Shown here one piece after another: positions 11,491 through 33,273 of a stretch of DNA of 64,000 nt. The stretch's first letter is position 1. The number at the start of each line of letters is the position of its first letter. The position numbers and the translations under genes were made by a program. Origin of the DNA: Marthasterias glacialis (taxonomy: Eukaryota; Echinodermata; Asteroidea; Forcipulatida; Asteriidae); contig OU452228.1 in assembly GCA_911728455.2 (NCBI GenBank), positions 7,800,129 through 7,864,128 on the forward strand, in the 5' to 3' direction. A model generated the notes under the pieces. The model was not told where the DNA came from. It did no database searches and saw only the letters and a list, made by a program, of their open reading frames with translations.

Positions 11491-12499
11491 TACATTATAT
11501 GCACAATTCTCACACAACCGGAAGCTGTTGTACAAAGGCCATTTTTACAAACTTTATTTTCTCCTTGAAGATGTTGTTTTACAACAACCTAATTAATAAA
11601 ACAATTCTTTATTGCATTTCCTTCTCTCTCCTCCAAAAAACATTGAGATCAGCCAACAGATGGCCAAGTTCTATGTCTTTGTTTCCTCAGTGTGATCTGT
11701 AAACTCAAACACTTTTCTGTACACAACCATATGGTGTTCCGTACAATGTAGGTGTTTGGCAGTTCGGATCTTTCCACTCCAATTTGAAGGGATTGCGTAA
11801 TAGCAACCTTATTTTATTTTACCATAATTAGATCCGATCTTTCTCTTTCCATTGATGGTAAGCTTGAGTATGGAGGGCAAACATGGACAAATTTACAGCT
11901 TTATAACAAATGGCCCTTGTGCTCTGGCTTGAGTGCAGTTTTGTGTGTGACCTTGTTTGACTAAAGTCACCATTGGGGCTCAAGCAGGGTATACAAAAAC
12001 AGAAAAAACAAATACATTTTCATGTTTTTCATGCTTAAAAAGTTGGCTAGTTTGATATAGGAGGAGATTTCCAGGGTGATTGTTAGTATCAATTCATACA
12101 AAATTGTTATGCAAAATGTTGAGTTTCAGAATCCCTTTACAGACGGGGCAGTATGACTAGCATGTGGCCCAATTCCACACCAATTTGTTTGATCCTGTGA
12201 TAAGCACCGGTTGTTTGGGCCTGATGACCCAATTCCTTTGAATTTCATCACTTTGGCAATTGGATATAGAAGGATTTAGGAATGTTTAATAGTGTTTCTT
12301 TACTTTTCATGGAAAATTATAAAGGATTCCCTAACAGCTACAGACAATATACGGGGAATGCAGATAACAGACCCACCACATTAAAACATCTTGCAAATTC
12401 CACAAGAAGGCAAAGATGTAATGTCCTCCTGTTGATCCGCCATCTGCTGTTGCCAGTCTCCATGTTGACATCAAAATATAAAAGAAAGTCTATACTTGG

Positions 12500-15400
12500 T
12501 CAGTCTCGCTTGGCATCTCGTAAGGTAGGAGGAGTTGGCGACTTCTCATTGAATGCTGCCCATACAAACATACCGAGGACGATATGGACTGTGACAACAG
12601 CTACCATGGCAGCATAGAAGACACTGCTACTTGACTCCATTGTGAGAATTCCTTGGGAGATGAAGTGCACAATAAGAATAAAATAATGAGTAATCCATCA
12701 TTGATGTCACGTCCTTTGACTGGCACTGGAGGCCTTCACTTTTGTAAAAATACAATGTACTACACTGACCTCCTGGACATAAGGGTCCATTTCTGGGGTG
12801 GAACATTTTCAGAACTCCATAATTCAAATCTTACGTGTAAGAAACTACTAATCTCACTGGATTAACATTCCATGTTTTGGCAGTGGTTTTTTCGGCGTCA
12901 GATATTCCTCATAAATCCGTCATTTTCAGGAACCATTTCAGCTCTCAATGTTAAAAAGTTTCCAATTTGTTCGTTCTCTCAAACATGCCTTCCGTGTGTT
13001 TGCGTACGTGTACCTAGCAGGTAGGGCGGTAGGCGTAGGACGTTTGCGCGTATTTTATTTGTATGTTTAGTGCTGTGTGGTCAGTGTACGGTGATGCGCG
13101 AACACACGCATACTGGGTTCGTGCGATGAACTGTGTTTAAAAAATGCAGAAATGTTAAACGTTGAGAGCTGAATTTATTTCTTGAAAATGACGGATTTAT
13201 GAGGAATATCTGACGTCCAAAAGCCACCTTCAAAAACTGTATGCAGCCATGGAATATTAATCCAGCGAGATTAGTAGCTTCTTACAGGTATCTTTGAATT
13301 ATGGAGCTCTGAAATGTTTCCACTCCAGAAACGTGGCCTACCAGCTAGGACTGTAATGTGCACAGAGGAAGAGTCCTATATAGGGCTAGTCCTTTGACAT
13401 GTTTTTAAGGGTGTCGATCACTACCAAAAATTGGGGGGTGAGACGTGCGTGTGCAAGCCTTGAAAGATCGGAAATAGCTTGGCCGATAATAGGCCCAAAT
13501 AGCATTCTGCGCGTGGTCCATCTTTGTATGCGTCACCAACAGGGCAATGTTTAATAAACAAAATCATTTCACCCATTACCATTCAAACTTTATCAGTTCT
13601 TTGAAGAAAAATGTATGAAAAACCCGAAACCACTCACGTTTACTTTCCCCAAATTGCTGTATATTGTTGCTTTTATTTACCATTTTTTTTTTTTTTTTGG
13701 GGGGGGGTCAAAAAGTGGCGGGTACATTTGATATGCTACCCCCCCCCCACTCTAAAAAGTGGGGGACATGTCCCCCACCCCCCACTGTCCCCCACCAATC
13801 GACGCCCTTACATGTTTTTAACACATCATACAAGCAAAACAATTTATCCAATGTCCATTGATTATTAAAAAAATGCCCTCTTGGTGTTGTTGAAACCGGA
13901 GATAAGGGGGAATAAAACTTTCAGGGCTTCTTTGCAATATTTCAAAATGGTAATTATTACTGTGGAAATTTTGGTTTTAAAAACGTATCGTACTTTTACT
14001 TACCATCAAAAATAACTTGTTTTGAAAAGAAGTACATAAAGATAGGGAAGAACAGCATGAGACCAGAGTACATAAAAACAGTCTTGAAGGCAGACATACC
14101 TGAAGTGTTTTCTCCTCTGTCAAAATAAAATTAAAAGCAAAGGAATTTATCACATAAAGCATTACATGAAGGGTGTTTACCAAACAAACAATTTCCAGTT
14201 GGGATAGTTGGGTGATAATGAGTATGAATATGTTGTTCTCTTTTTTTTCTTCCTGCATGTCCTGTGGCTTGGAGATATTTAACCAAACTGACAGTTCACA
14301 ACCACAGTGTTGGAACACTTCAACAATTTGGAAGCCACAACCCTGAAGGGTAGGGGAAGGTGTGAGTTAAGCTTAGTGTGGGTTTGGTGTGAGGATAGGG
14401 GATGGTTGTGAGGGTAGGGATTAGGTTCGAGGTTAGGGCTAGGGGTTGGTTGCAAGGGTAGGGTTGGGTGCGAGGACAGGGGATGGGTGTGAGAATAGGG
14501 AGTTTTGGGTGTGACTGTGAGGTTTGGGGTAGGGTTTGGGGTAGGGGTTGGGGGTTGGGGATGGGTGTTGGGGTAGGAAGTTTGAAATAAGCGTGTGAGG
14601 GCTTGGAGCAACTGCAATAAGACCATTGTGGTGTGTTGTGGTTGAGCAGGTAAGAGCACCGGACTCAAGCTCTGGTGTTTCTGATCAGCAGAGTGTAGGT
14701 TGGAGTCCCAGTCTTGACACTTGTGTCCTTAAGCAGGACAGTCAACCATTATCGCTTAAAGCCGTTGGTCCCGTGTGTTGTGTAATGCACATAAAAGTAT
14801 ACAGTACACTTATCGTAAAGAGAAGGGGTTTGCCCCTGTGTTTCTGGCATGGTCTGGCAGCAGTATGTAACACCTCACCTTGTATCCCTTTCAAGGTGTT
14901 GTATTATGGTCGCTTCGTCTCATAAAATCATTCGTAACAATCTCCACAAATTGCTGTGCTTTGTAGGCCCTGATGAGCAATAAATGCACACCAATTCTTA
15001 GTGCAATCCGACCCATCATGTGGTCAGGACAGAAACCACAAACAAATTGTATTTGTGGATAAAAATACCACCCTTTTGGTAAGAGTATGTCATAACCATG
15101 TCAATTTTTATCATTTATATGCAAATTTGGTATTAAAACAATGACAAATACATGCTCAAAACAACCCTTTTGTAACAATTAAGTTTTATGAAAAGTAGGT
15201 CACATGACCTTTGATATGTTACCATGACCTTTGACCCAATATTTGTAATAATGTACAAATAAGGACCTACAAACACAGAAATTTTGTCGAAATCGGAAGA
15301 CCTAAGTGTAATTAAGTGCATTAAGTGCATTAAGGTAATTAAGGTAACTAAGGTAATCTGAAGACCTAAGGTAATAAAGTGCATTGGTCTGACATGGAAT

Positions 15401-17496
15401 GACCCATTTTATGTCTCGTTTGATGTCCACAATTCGGGTTGAGAGGTAATGATCCTTGCCCCATTGACAAAAAATTACGGAGAGCGTTAAAAACATTGCC
15501 TGTCAACCCCAGTGTTCACTAGAGTTCAATGAAAATGCCAGACAAAAAAACACTATAAAATTTTTTCATACTTGAAATGCAAATTTGAGATGATTGTGAG
15601 TTCACACCACAACACAAGGCGAGTTGGAAATTTTGAATTCTGAGTAAAAATGGCATTGTCACTCTCACTCAACAGCAAAGATCCCATTGACTGCTGTACT
15701 ACTAAGACTACACTATTTGTCTTGTGCAGTGAACTGTGGTGAGATCATGAAAGTCTTCAAAAACATCAACAAATAAATTGATTGTAGTTTTCTTCCTCTG
15801 TGTGAAATACTAGTCCGAGTTACTGGACCCAACAACACTTTTTTAACATCTGGGCATCAACTATTATACACATAATGCAGGCCTCGATCTTAAGAAAAAT
15901 GGGGGCAGGCCTTTGCTGGCCAAATCAGAGAAATTGTACAAGGGCATGCTGGCCAAGTTGGTAGTGACAGTACAATTTTTCTGAAGGGCATGCTGGCCAA
16001 CTCGACAGGGCATGAGGCCAATGGCCTCGTTGGCCTCGGTTAAGATCAAGGCCTGCACACATGGACTGGCAATGAGGGCAATAGTGCATGTCTATGAACC
16101 CCGAGGGAACCCCGAGGAAATAGGACCCTTTCCTGGTCACTCACAGGCCCTAGGGGTACATAGATGTGCACTATTGCTAGTCCATATGTGTTTTATAACA
16201 CACCTCAGTCCAAAATGTCATATGAAAAAAATATATTTTCAGGCCACACGGTTTTAAAACTGTAAACTGTTTTATTTCAACCTCCTGAGGGCGCTGTTTA
16301 CCCGTCAATAGTTTGGGGGTTTTGTAAACTATTTCCCGCTTTGCGAACTATTTCCCTCAAATGAAGTGCGTGCGTCAAGTTCACGGTGGTGCAGATTTCA
16401 TGCACTAGGCTATATTAGTTCACCCACGTGCCCGTGGTTCAGCCAATCAGGATAAAGAACCGGGGAGAGGTGTGTTATAATCATAAATACCCCGGACAGT
16501 TTCAGCAGTCCTAAGTTGGTCAAAATGTGGTCACATGACCAATTAAGACCGATTTTAAACGGCTGATAAAGATATAGCTGGAGCAGTGAACGCACATTCA
16601 TCACTCACAGCTAATTTATGCGTAATGCAATCAATACATACCGGCACTCAATGTAAAATCTGTATTAGTACACGCGCATACACACAACCATTGGTGTTGA
16701 GCGTCGCATGCAGTTTTATCCTTCATGAAACGGAGAGCATGAGGACGCGACTGGGATTGAAAAATTACTTAACAGAATACTTGTTACAGATTTTCCTACA
16801 ATTTTACACTTTGTAACAAAAAGAGGAATCATGATATTCTTATTAGTAACTCGGTCTTAAATGGCCCCATTTAAAACCTTGCAGGATCGTGGCCGTGCGA
16901 TAAAAGACCTCGCCTAAACTATGGCTTGGTCCTTTATCACACGGCCACGGGGCCTGTCGGTTTCTAGACATGTCGGTTTTTAGACAGCCATTTCTTCAGA
17001 CCTCGTTGCAACTTTGGCCTAAGTATATAGTACTAGTACTACTACTACTACTAGTATGCCAGAGATAATGTCCAATTCAATTGTGTTAATTTAAATTAAA
17101 GCGTTGCGCCTTGCTTGGTCCAGTAACTCGAACTATCACTCATTACTTGCTAAGTCACAAATACTGGTCAACAAAGCCAGGAATGTAGCATTTGAAAACT
17201 GAAAAAAAACAGTGTTTCGATAGAAAGGACCCACTTTCTCTATTATGATTGATAACAATTCATCAATCACACCATTCATACATAGAGAAAGGACCCCCAA
17301 TCATAATGTTCACACACACACAGTGAAAGACAACCCAAAACCCAAACGCGGTCACGCCCGGTAAAAAAGGACCACCGAATTGAATGCTTTTTTTCCCAGG
17401 TTGTTTCCTGAATAAGAACAATCGCTTCAGTCCTCTACTAAGAACTTTGACTTGATTCTACCTGTTCAGTGTCACATCCGACTTGAAGTCTGCCAT
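12500..17496 (-). CDS. VMA21: VMA21, vacuolar ATPase assembly integral membrane protein
   Basis: Three exons: 17462-17496 (start codon 17494-17496), 14004-14116 and 12500-12651 (stop 12500-12502). They join in phase to give 99 residues, close to the roughly 100 usual for the family. The N-terminus is short and polar (MADFKSDVTLNR). Helix 1 lies around residues 24-43 and keeps the proline of LFFPIFMYF. A short loop ends in FDGILTM. Helix 2 holds FYAAMVAVVTVHIVLGM, very like vertebrate FYAAIVAVVAVHVVLALFV. The tail ends in KRD, consistent with a basic ER-retrieval-type C-terminus. The known role is ER chaperoning of the V-ATPase V0 sector. It is divergent from TMEM185; the two genes also lie in the same chromosome band in human (Xq28). 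Confidence 0.92.
14340..14585. repeat. G-rich TTAGGG-like degenerate minisatellite, copy B
   Basis: Counterpart of 2695-2935 with slightly different unit counts (an extra GGGGTTGG block near 14545-14565). Confidence 0.75.
14625..15010 (+). mobile_element. tRNA-derived SINE, copy B
   Basis: Counterpart of 2970-3345, with small differences (GTGGTTGAGCAGGTAAGAGC and an added TGTAA at about 14865). Confidence 0.8.
16045..16200. mobile_element. Fold-back MITE 'CATATGGACTG', copy 3
   Basis: ATGGACTGGCAATGAGGGCA and TAGTGCATGTCTATGAACCC are mirrored by GGGGTACATAGATGTGCACT and TAGTCCATATGTG. This is the best-preserved palindrome of the three. Confidence 0.65.
16890..16958. repeat. Long hairpin, copy B
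   Basis: Same inverted repeat as 5490-5557 with one substitution in the left arm (GATAAAAGACC for GATAAAGGACC) that unpairs one base. Loss of pairing argues against a conserved structured RNA. Confidence 0.65.
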
Positions 17497-17720
17497 TGTT
17501 TTTACTTTCGTTGAACAATGTCTCTCTCAACTTCAAGAGCTACCTACACCATTTCCATCAGGTAGTCTCTACAGCTGAATGACGTCAATGCATAAGGTCT
17601 ATTGGTAATGGTAGTCTCTGCTATTTTACATACTGTTGTACCACAAATTTAACGGTGTCGCTGCATAGCGCCCTCTAGCTCTAGCATTAAATTCATTGTG
17701 TATGCACGATGAGTCGAAAT

Positions 17721-20100
17721 GTATCCTGGAGCGACCGGTTTTCGGTCACTTAACGGTAAAAATCGTTCGGAAACGGAAACTAAATGAAATTTTTTAAAAC
17801 CATCTGACCCACCTTTTAACAAGACACTTTTAATTCATAATCTGTTGAAATCCCAGAAGTTGCAGTCATAAATTCCCAAATATCGTCCTAAATTCACAGC
17901 GGTGCTGTATTCGCCGTTCACACGTCGCGTTACCCGTTTCCGGTCGGTCCATTCAGGGGCAGTTTCTGTCAACTTCACGAACTAGTATGGCGCGCAAAAT
18001 GCAAAAAAACAAATAATAACGATTGTCCAGACTGTCTCTGCGGCTACTGAGGTGATTATTGGTTAATAAAATAGCAAAGTTCTTCTTTACATGATTTTGT
18101 TTGCTTTATATTGTCCTTTTCTTTTTCTTCTTTATTTTACTTTAAAGTGGTATTAATGATTATTTTCAAATTAAATGTGATTGTTTTTTGCTGAACTTAT
18201 ATAAAATTTGTATAATAATATACATCGATTATCCTTTTCTTTTCTGTAGTTTGTGGCTTTTCTGCTTCATCAACATAATAAATGAATACTTCTTGAAGTG
18301 CCCTCCTTCCCCAAGAGAAAAATCCAGATGACACAAGAGAAAAGCATGACACCTTTTTTTTTTTTTTACTTCTTTATTTTTCTTTGGAGTATTTAACATA
18401 AATTGTTTTAAAATCAAATGTAATGGTTTTTACTGAATTTATATAATTTCTTTTTAAATTGATACAAATCCATTTATATTTATTTATCAAGTTATGTGAC
18501 TTTCCTGCTTTGTCAACATAATAGTTCTTGCATTGCAGTTTGTTCCTCTTCCTGACTCATTAGGGGAGCAGGTCCAGAGCTGGTAGTGGTAGCTTTGATG
18601 TATTATTTTGTTAAGCTTTTCTGATTGATCAACAACAGCCTCGTATTCATCATCAAGACATTCTTAAGAATAAAATAGTCTGTAGCTGGCTTTTACTTTG
18701 CGTATCACAGTCTGTATAAAGAGAAGGAAATATAACATTGCCATTAAAAAATCTATAAAACCAATCATAAAGTTCCTTAAATTAATTGTAATAAAGATGA
18801 CATATTTTCTGGATCCTGACATAAATTCATGGTCATTAGCTACGTACAATGTCAGGCCCTACAAGTATTTTGTGCAATTATTTTACACATTTTGTGCACT
18901 GCCCGTGGCATAAATATGAACGTTTTTGATGTTTTTTTTGTTTTGAAACTGCATTATCTGTCAAAATTTGTTCAAAGAATGGGGAAGGGAGGGGAATTAA
19001 GTGAAAGTTGGACCACACAACTTTGTTGTTCTTCATAAAAAAAGTATTACTGAATAAAATAAAAGTGACTGTTCCATTTCCTCAACACATTTTTAATTTA
19101 AAACAAAAAATAATATTTATCAATCTGATTATCTTGAATTTCAGAGTGGCCAATAATATGAGTAATTTGGGGAGAAATGAACTTTATATAGCCATTGCAG
19201 CTTTCATTAGGGCACATTGCAATGAAGCAGAGAGTGCAGTATAAACACAAAAAGTCATATTCACTTGAAATACACTTAAGGTTTCTGCAATGTTGGCACT
19301 CCATACAATCCCACTTAGCAACATAATCACGTGATCTACCGTTCTACCTGGGGAAAATGGAACTTGACCTTACCGATGAAACTTTCATTTGGAATGTTTG
19401 ACCGTGGATTATAATTTTTAGAGACATTTGATTGTGAGTAAAAAGTGTATTAGTGATCTATACTGAAAATTTAACATTTTATAAACTTTTGGGTGTAACT
19501 TACGACAGGAAACTTGAATCTCAATAATTTTTTGCGTGGGTGATCGTAAGGAACATCGGTCGTGAATGAAACTTCTAGTTGCTGTATATCTAGCGCCCTC
19601 TCGCGGTAAACAGGAATCAAAATGAGTGACCGGGTATAGGTGTCGACCGAAAACGGGTAATCGCATAGATACAACAATCTGAATCTGACAAAAACTGTTA
19701 AAAGTATTTAGAACAATGTCTGAATATAATTTTGTAAAGGGAGGAAAGTCACATAACTTGATAGCTGAATAACTTGGATTTATAATGACAATTTAAAAGT
19801 CCCGATACTTTTAATTTGCCATATTCAAATTTAATTCCCATTTTAATATTCCTTGTGGATGATCACAGGTAAAGCTTCCAAAGAATTTGCAACTTATTTC
19901 TTAATTTTCTTTGCCCAGCTAATTTCAGTTGAAATTTCGTAAATTTAACGGTGTCGTTGTACAGCGCCCTCTGTCAGTGCCCCGTGGGAAGAAGTGGAAA
20001 TAGTCGGCGTACCCAGAGCTTCGGTACTCATTTGTAAAACTTCATTGTTAGATGAAGCACCATATTTTTGACGGTTGGGTACATGACTTATACCTTTGTG
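17721..20100. other. Copy-B-only sequence between VMA21 and TMEM185
   Basis: AT-rich, no recognised exon. TTGGATTTATAATGAC at 19773, which follows VMA21 directly in copy A (7253), is found here about 2 kb later. A second AAATTTAACGGTGTCG block lies at 19939. CCGGTTTTCGGTC at 17738 and GACCGAAAACGGG at 19642 are inverted, so a roughly 1.9-kb inserted element is possible. Confidence 0.4.
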
Positions 20101-20106
20101 GGCAAA

Positions 20107-21306
20107 GCTAACCGCGTATTGGGCTCAAATCCATCCGCAGATTCAATTGCCGGCCAGCCGGCAACATCTCGTATTCGATCAATAAAATCAGAATCCACTA
20201 GAATCTATGCAGTTTAAGGCGGTAACTTTCTTTTCTCTCTTCTTTCTATTTTGAACGGATTTTTTTATTTCCTCAATTTATTAGCACAATTTTTTCAATA
20301 TTCTTAAAATATATATACCGCTGAGCTTCCTTCAGAGTAGACATATGAAATTTGGCTCATTAATTAGTGAATAATTATTTTGGAGATGGCTATTTCGACT
20401 CCCTAATTAGTACCTAGTTGGCCGCTACAATAGACGCCATTTTCTAGCATTAGAGGAGTATATGCACATGTATTACTGCACTCGCTGTAAACTAAATGTA
20501 CCCTGCCAAAAAAAAAGATTTTGATTCATGATCTTAAAGACCATACTACTGGGCACACTTAATTGTTGAGGTCGCTAATGCGGCTCAGTAATTAGTACAT
20601 AATTATCTGCTTAAAGAGACTCCATTTCCCATCATTACACGTAGCGGTGTAGGGAGCAGCCCTATGACTGTACTCACTGTAAAGTAAAACTTCCCTTCAT
20701 ATGCAAAAAAAAAATAAGAAACTTTATTCTATAATCTTATAGACCGTATTACTCGGCACAAGTGTTTTGGAGGTGGCTAATCATCGACTCACTACCCAAT
20801 TAGGCACATAATAGACGCAATTTTCTAGCATTTTTATGTAGCGATATATGCATAAGTACACAACATAAGTAAGATCTGACTGTACTCACTGTAAAACAAA
20901 ATGTACCCTTCACGCTGCAAAAAACAACAACTTTTATTCCATAATCTTAAAGACCATACCACTGGGGACACGAATTACACAACACCAAATTAGCCGCCAT
21001 GATGTACACCTTTTTCTATTCATGTGTCCACTTTGAAGTAATTTCAGTGATATGTACGTTAAGAGTATTAAATAAATTGTACAAATAAATTCAGAAGTTA
21101 AAAAAATTCGTTCAAAGTAGACCTTATGCGTCTGACGTCACGAGTCCCACAAAGATTATGTACAAGCAGCGCCCTCACTGAGGGCAAAACTGCTGTAAGT
21201 TAACTGCAGGAAAACGGCTTAAACTGCATGGATTTTAATTTTCCTGAATACGCTGCTGGCTGGCCTCCGAATCCGCAGTGGATTCGGGCCCAATACGCGG
21301 CTAACT
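20107..21306. mobile_element. Inverted-repeat element with three internal tandem units, upstream of TMEM185
   Basis: GCTAACCGCGTATTGGGCTC at the left is mirrored by GGGCCCAATACGCGGCTAAC at the right. The arms extend to about 110 bp and include the GCCGGCCAGCCGGC / GCTGGCTGGCC region and a TTAAACTGCA motif. Between them are three diverged units of about 200 bp (about 20340-20965). Each has a CATTTTCTAGCAT-like motif, ACTGTACTCACTGTAAA and AATCTTAAAGACCATAC. No coding frame is seen. It ends 120 bp before the TMEM185 start codon and may overlap its promoter. Confidence 0.75.
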
Positions 21307-21425
21307 TCAGACTGTTGTTGTTGAGAGTGCACACAAAACATTTTTGGAGGTTTCATAGACATTTAGAGTGAAATCGTATTGAAATTCTCATTTGTTGCAA
21401 GTAGTGGTTTCTATAGTAGGTGAAA

Positions 21426-31062
<9,637 letters not shown>

Positions 31063-32552
31063 TCATACCTGCATGACTCATGTAGACCCTCAACCAGTAT
31101 TGTCTGATTCCCTGTACCCGGTAGTGATATAAAACAGGGGACTGATTGTCTCTGCTTCACAAGGATTTTTGTGGAAGAAAATCTAAGATATTTTGATGGC
31201 AAAAAATGTTGAATGGAATGCTGGGCGTACGCTACTTAGCCACTTTGCGCCGGGATTTCCCCAAAATTCTGCTCTCAGGGATGGGATCAGTTATTCAGAA
31301 ATTACTGAATAAGTTGTTTTTGAGAATATCGTTGTCACATTGAAACCCTGACAAAACAAAGTAAAGCCAGGATTATTTGTCCTCTTTCGAGAAAGTATGG
31401 AATGCGTTCACTATGAACCGCAAAACCCTTGGCTGTAAGCCACGGCCAGTAATCTGCCATAGTATGCTGGAATCTCGGATCACTCGGACTTACCTCCCAT
31501 TATGCCCAATACAATGATTAACAAGGGTGGCAGCCTACCGATCTCTCGTAATCCTTGTTTGTACAGCAGGACAAATGTCGAATAACAAATAACAAATGAT
31601 TACACAATAAGCTCTGGACGAAGGAAGATTTTGAGCATGAATTCCAGTACCCTTTGTCCCTCTTTGTACAGGGGAAACGAAGCACAGTGAGTGCATGCCT
31701 GTGGACGCTACTCAATGGCATCTCCTGGCATGTTAATGTTCCGGTATTCCGAGTGTACACTAAAGCCGGTTTATCCGGCTTCTGGCCGTGAATAAAAAAT
31801 GTTGTGCGCGCACACACGTCTTCCAGTCATAACCGGTTGACAGTCAACAGGGAAAAATATGTGTACAGCGGCTAGCCAATAGAATGAGTTTTATTATAAA
31901 TCATTTCGGGGGGATATTTTGGACGGAATTGATTCCGAGAGAGCCCCCCCATATCAAACAGGGTTCTATTTATTTTAAAATCAACGTTTTGGGCTGATAG
32001 TGCGAGCCCCCAAATTCAGTATTTGGTATGATCAATTTAAAACCTCCAATACATGTACTTGAAGTATGCCATGAGCATGCCAAAGCTCGACTAGATATAA
32101 GTTATTGTATGCATGTATCTTTTTGTAAGTGCAGGTTTTCACCTACAGAAGATGCAATTTAATTAGGTCTTGTTAAGTCACAACGTGCATGTACATAATG
32201 GACCCCTTGATGCTCAGTTTTAACATGGTTTAGCGGCAGCGTTTTCTAAGTTTATTTCTGAGCAAGCTTTGAATGTTTGCATGACAAGACCAACTTTTAG
32301 AAGAAAGGTGGTTTGTATGTTTATTGTCTTAGTCACAAATTTGGTTGATTGGAGGAAAACGTGATGGTTTTTTAGAACTCAACATGTTAATAAGAAGGGG
32401 TTGTTCAAGTGAAGTTGATTTAAGAAAAGAACAAAAAAAGCAAATGGGAATCCATGATGTTGTACATGTATTGTATTTTATAGAGTTGTTCAAAGGAGCT
32501 TTGAAAGTATTTAACTATTTTTATATAAAATGTAAAGCGTTGAAATTTATGA

Positions 32553-32558
32553 AATAAA
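32553..32558 (+). terminator. Putative TMEM185 poly(A) signal
   Basis: AATAAA lies about 1.5 kb after the TMEM185 stop. It is the best-placed signal before the next gene. The 31063-32552 stretch would be 3' UTR; no coding exon was seen in it. Confidence 0.4.
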
Positions 32559-33140
32559 TTAAGTACACTGGAAAAACAAATGCGAATTCTGAAGAATTAT
32601 TTTTTCATTGAACGTTGGCTTACAATGCATGAAGAGTTTGTCCTGATATACCTACATCATGACATGTGTTTTTTTTTTTGTTTTTTTTTGGTAGGATCTT
32701 AATACAGTCAATGTGGATCCTCATAATAACAAAACACCAAAAGCAACAAATGGAAACTATTACTTTTGTTTAAAATCCTCAATTTGATCACTTGCATTTG
32801 TGTGGAAGAAAACCAGATTATTGCTGCGTGATTTTTGAAGAGTATGGTGGAGCCGTTTCCTTGAGCGACATCATTAACAGATCAGTTGAATGTGAGTAAA
32901 TGCTTGTTTGTTTTCTTTGTTATTCTTAACATCTGAAAGAAAGTAAACAGTGGTGGGAACTGCAATCTGCACACATGCAGTACATGTAGTTGTTAAAAAT
33001 TACCCTCTGTTTTTTGCAGTAAATAAATATCGCAAAGTGTACAACAATATACCATGAGGATGTGTCAGAGCAGTGAACTTTGATTTTTATGTACAAAGAC
33101 AACACCAGAATCAACACATCTTTTGAGTAAATAAATACGT

Positions 33141-33273
33141 CTACTCAATACCCATGTGAACAAGTGCAATCAAACAAAGGTTACAGACTAGTCGGAGTAC
33201 AATGTCATGTTCACTCCCCCTGTAGTGTGTTGGGAATTTACATGTCAAGCTGTTTCTTTCCTTTGGTGAAATA
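33141..33273 (+). promoter_or_regulatory. Conserved upstream block of receptor-like gene 1
   Basis: This stretch (CCATGTGAA, TAGTC, ACAATGTCATGTTCACTCCCC, CTTTGGTGAAATA) is repeated with small changes at 41390-41526, directly before gene 2. It probably holds the 5' UTR and proximal promoter copied with the gene. Gene 3 lacks it. Confidence 0.45.
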
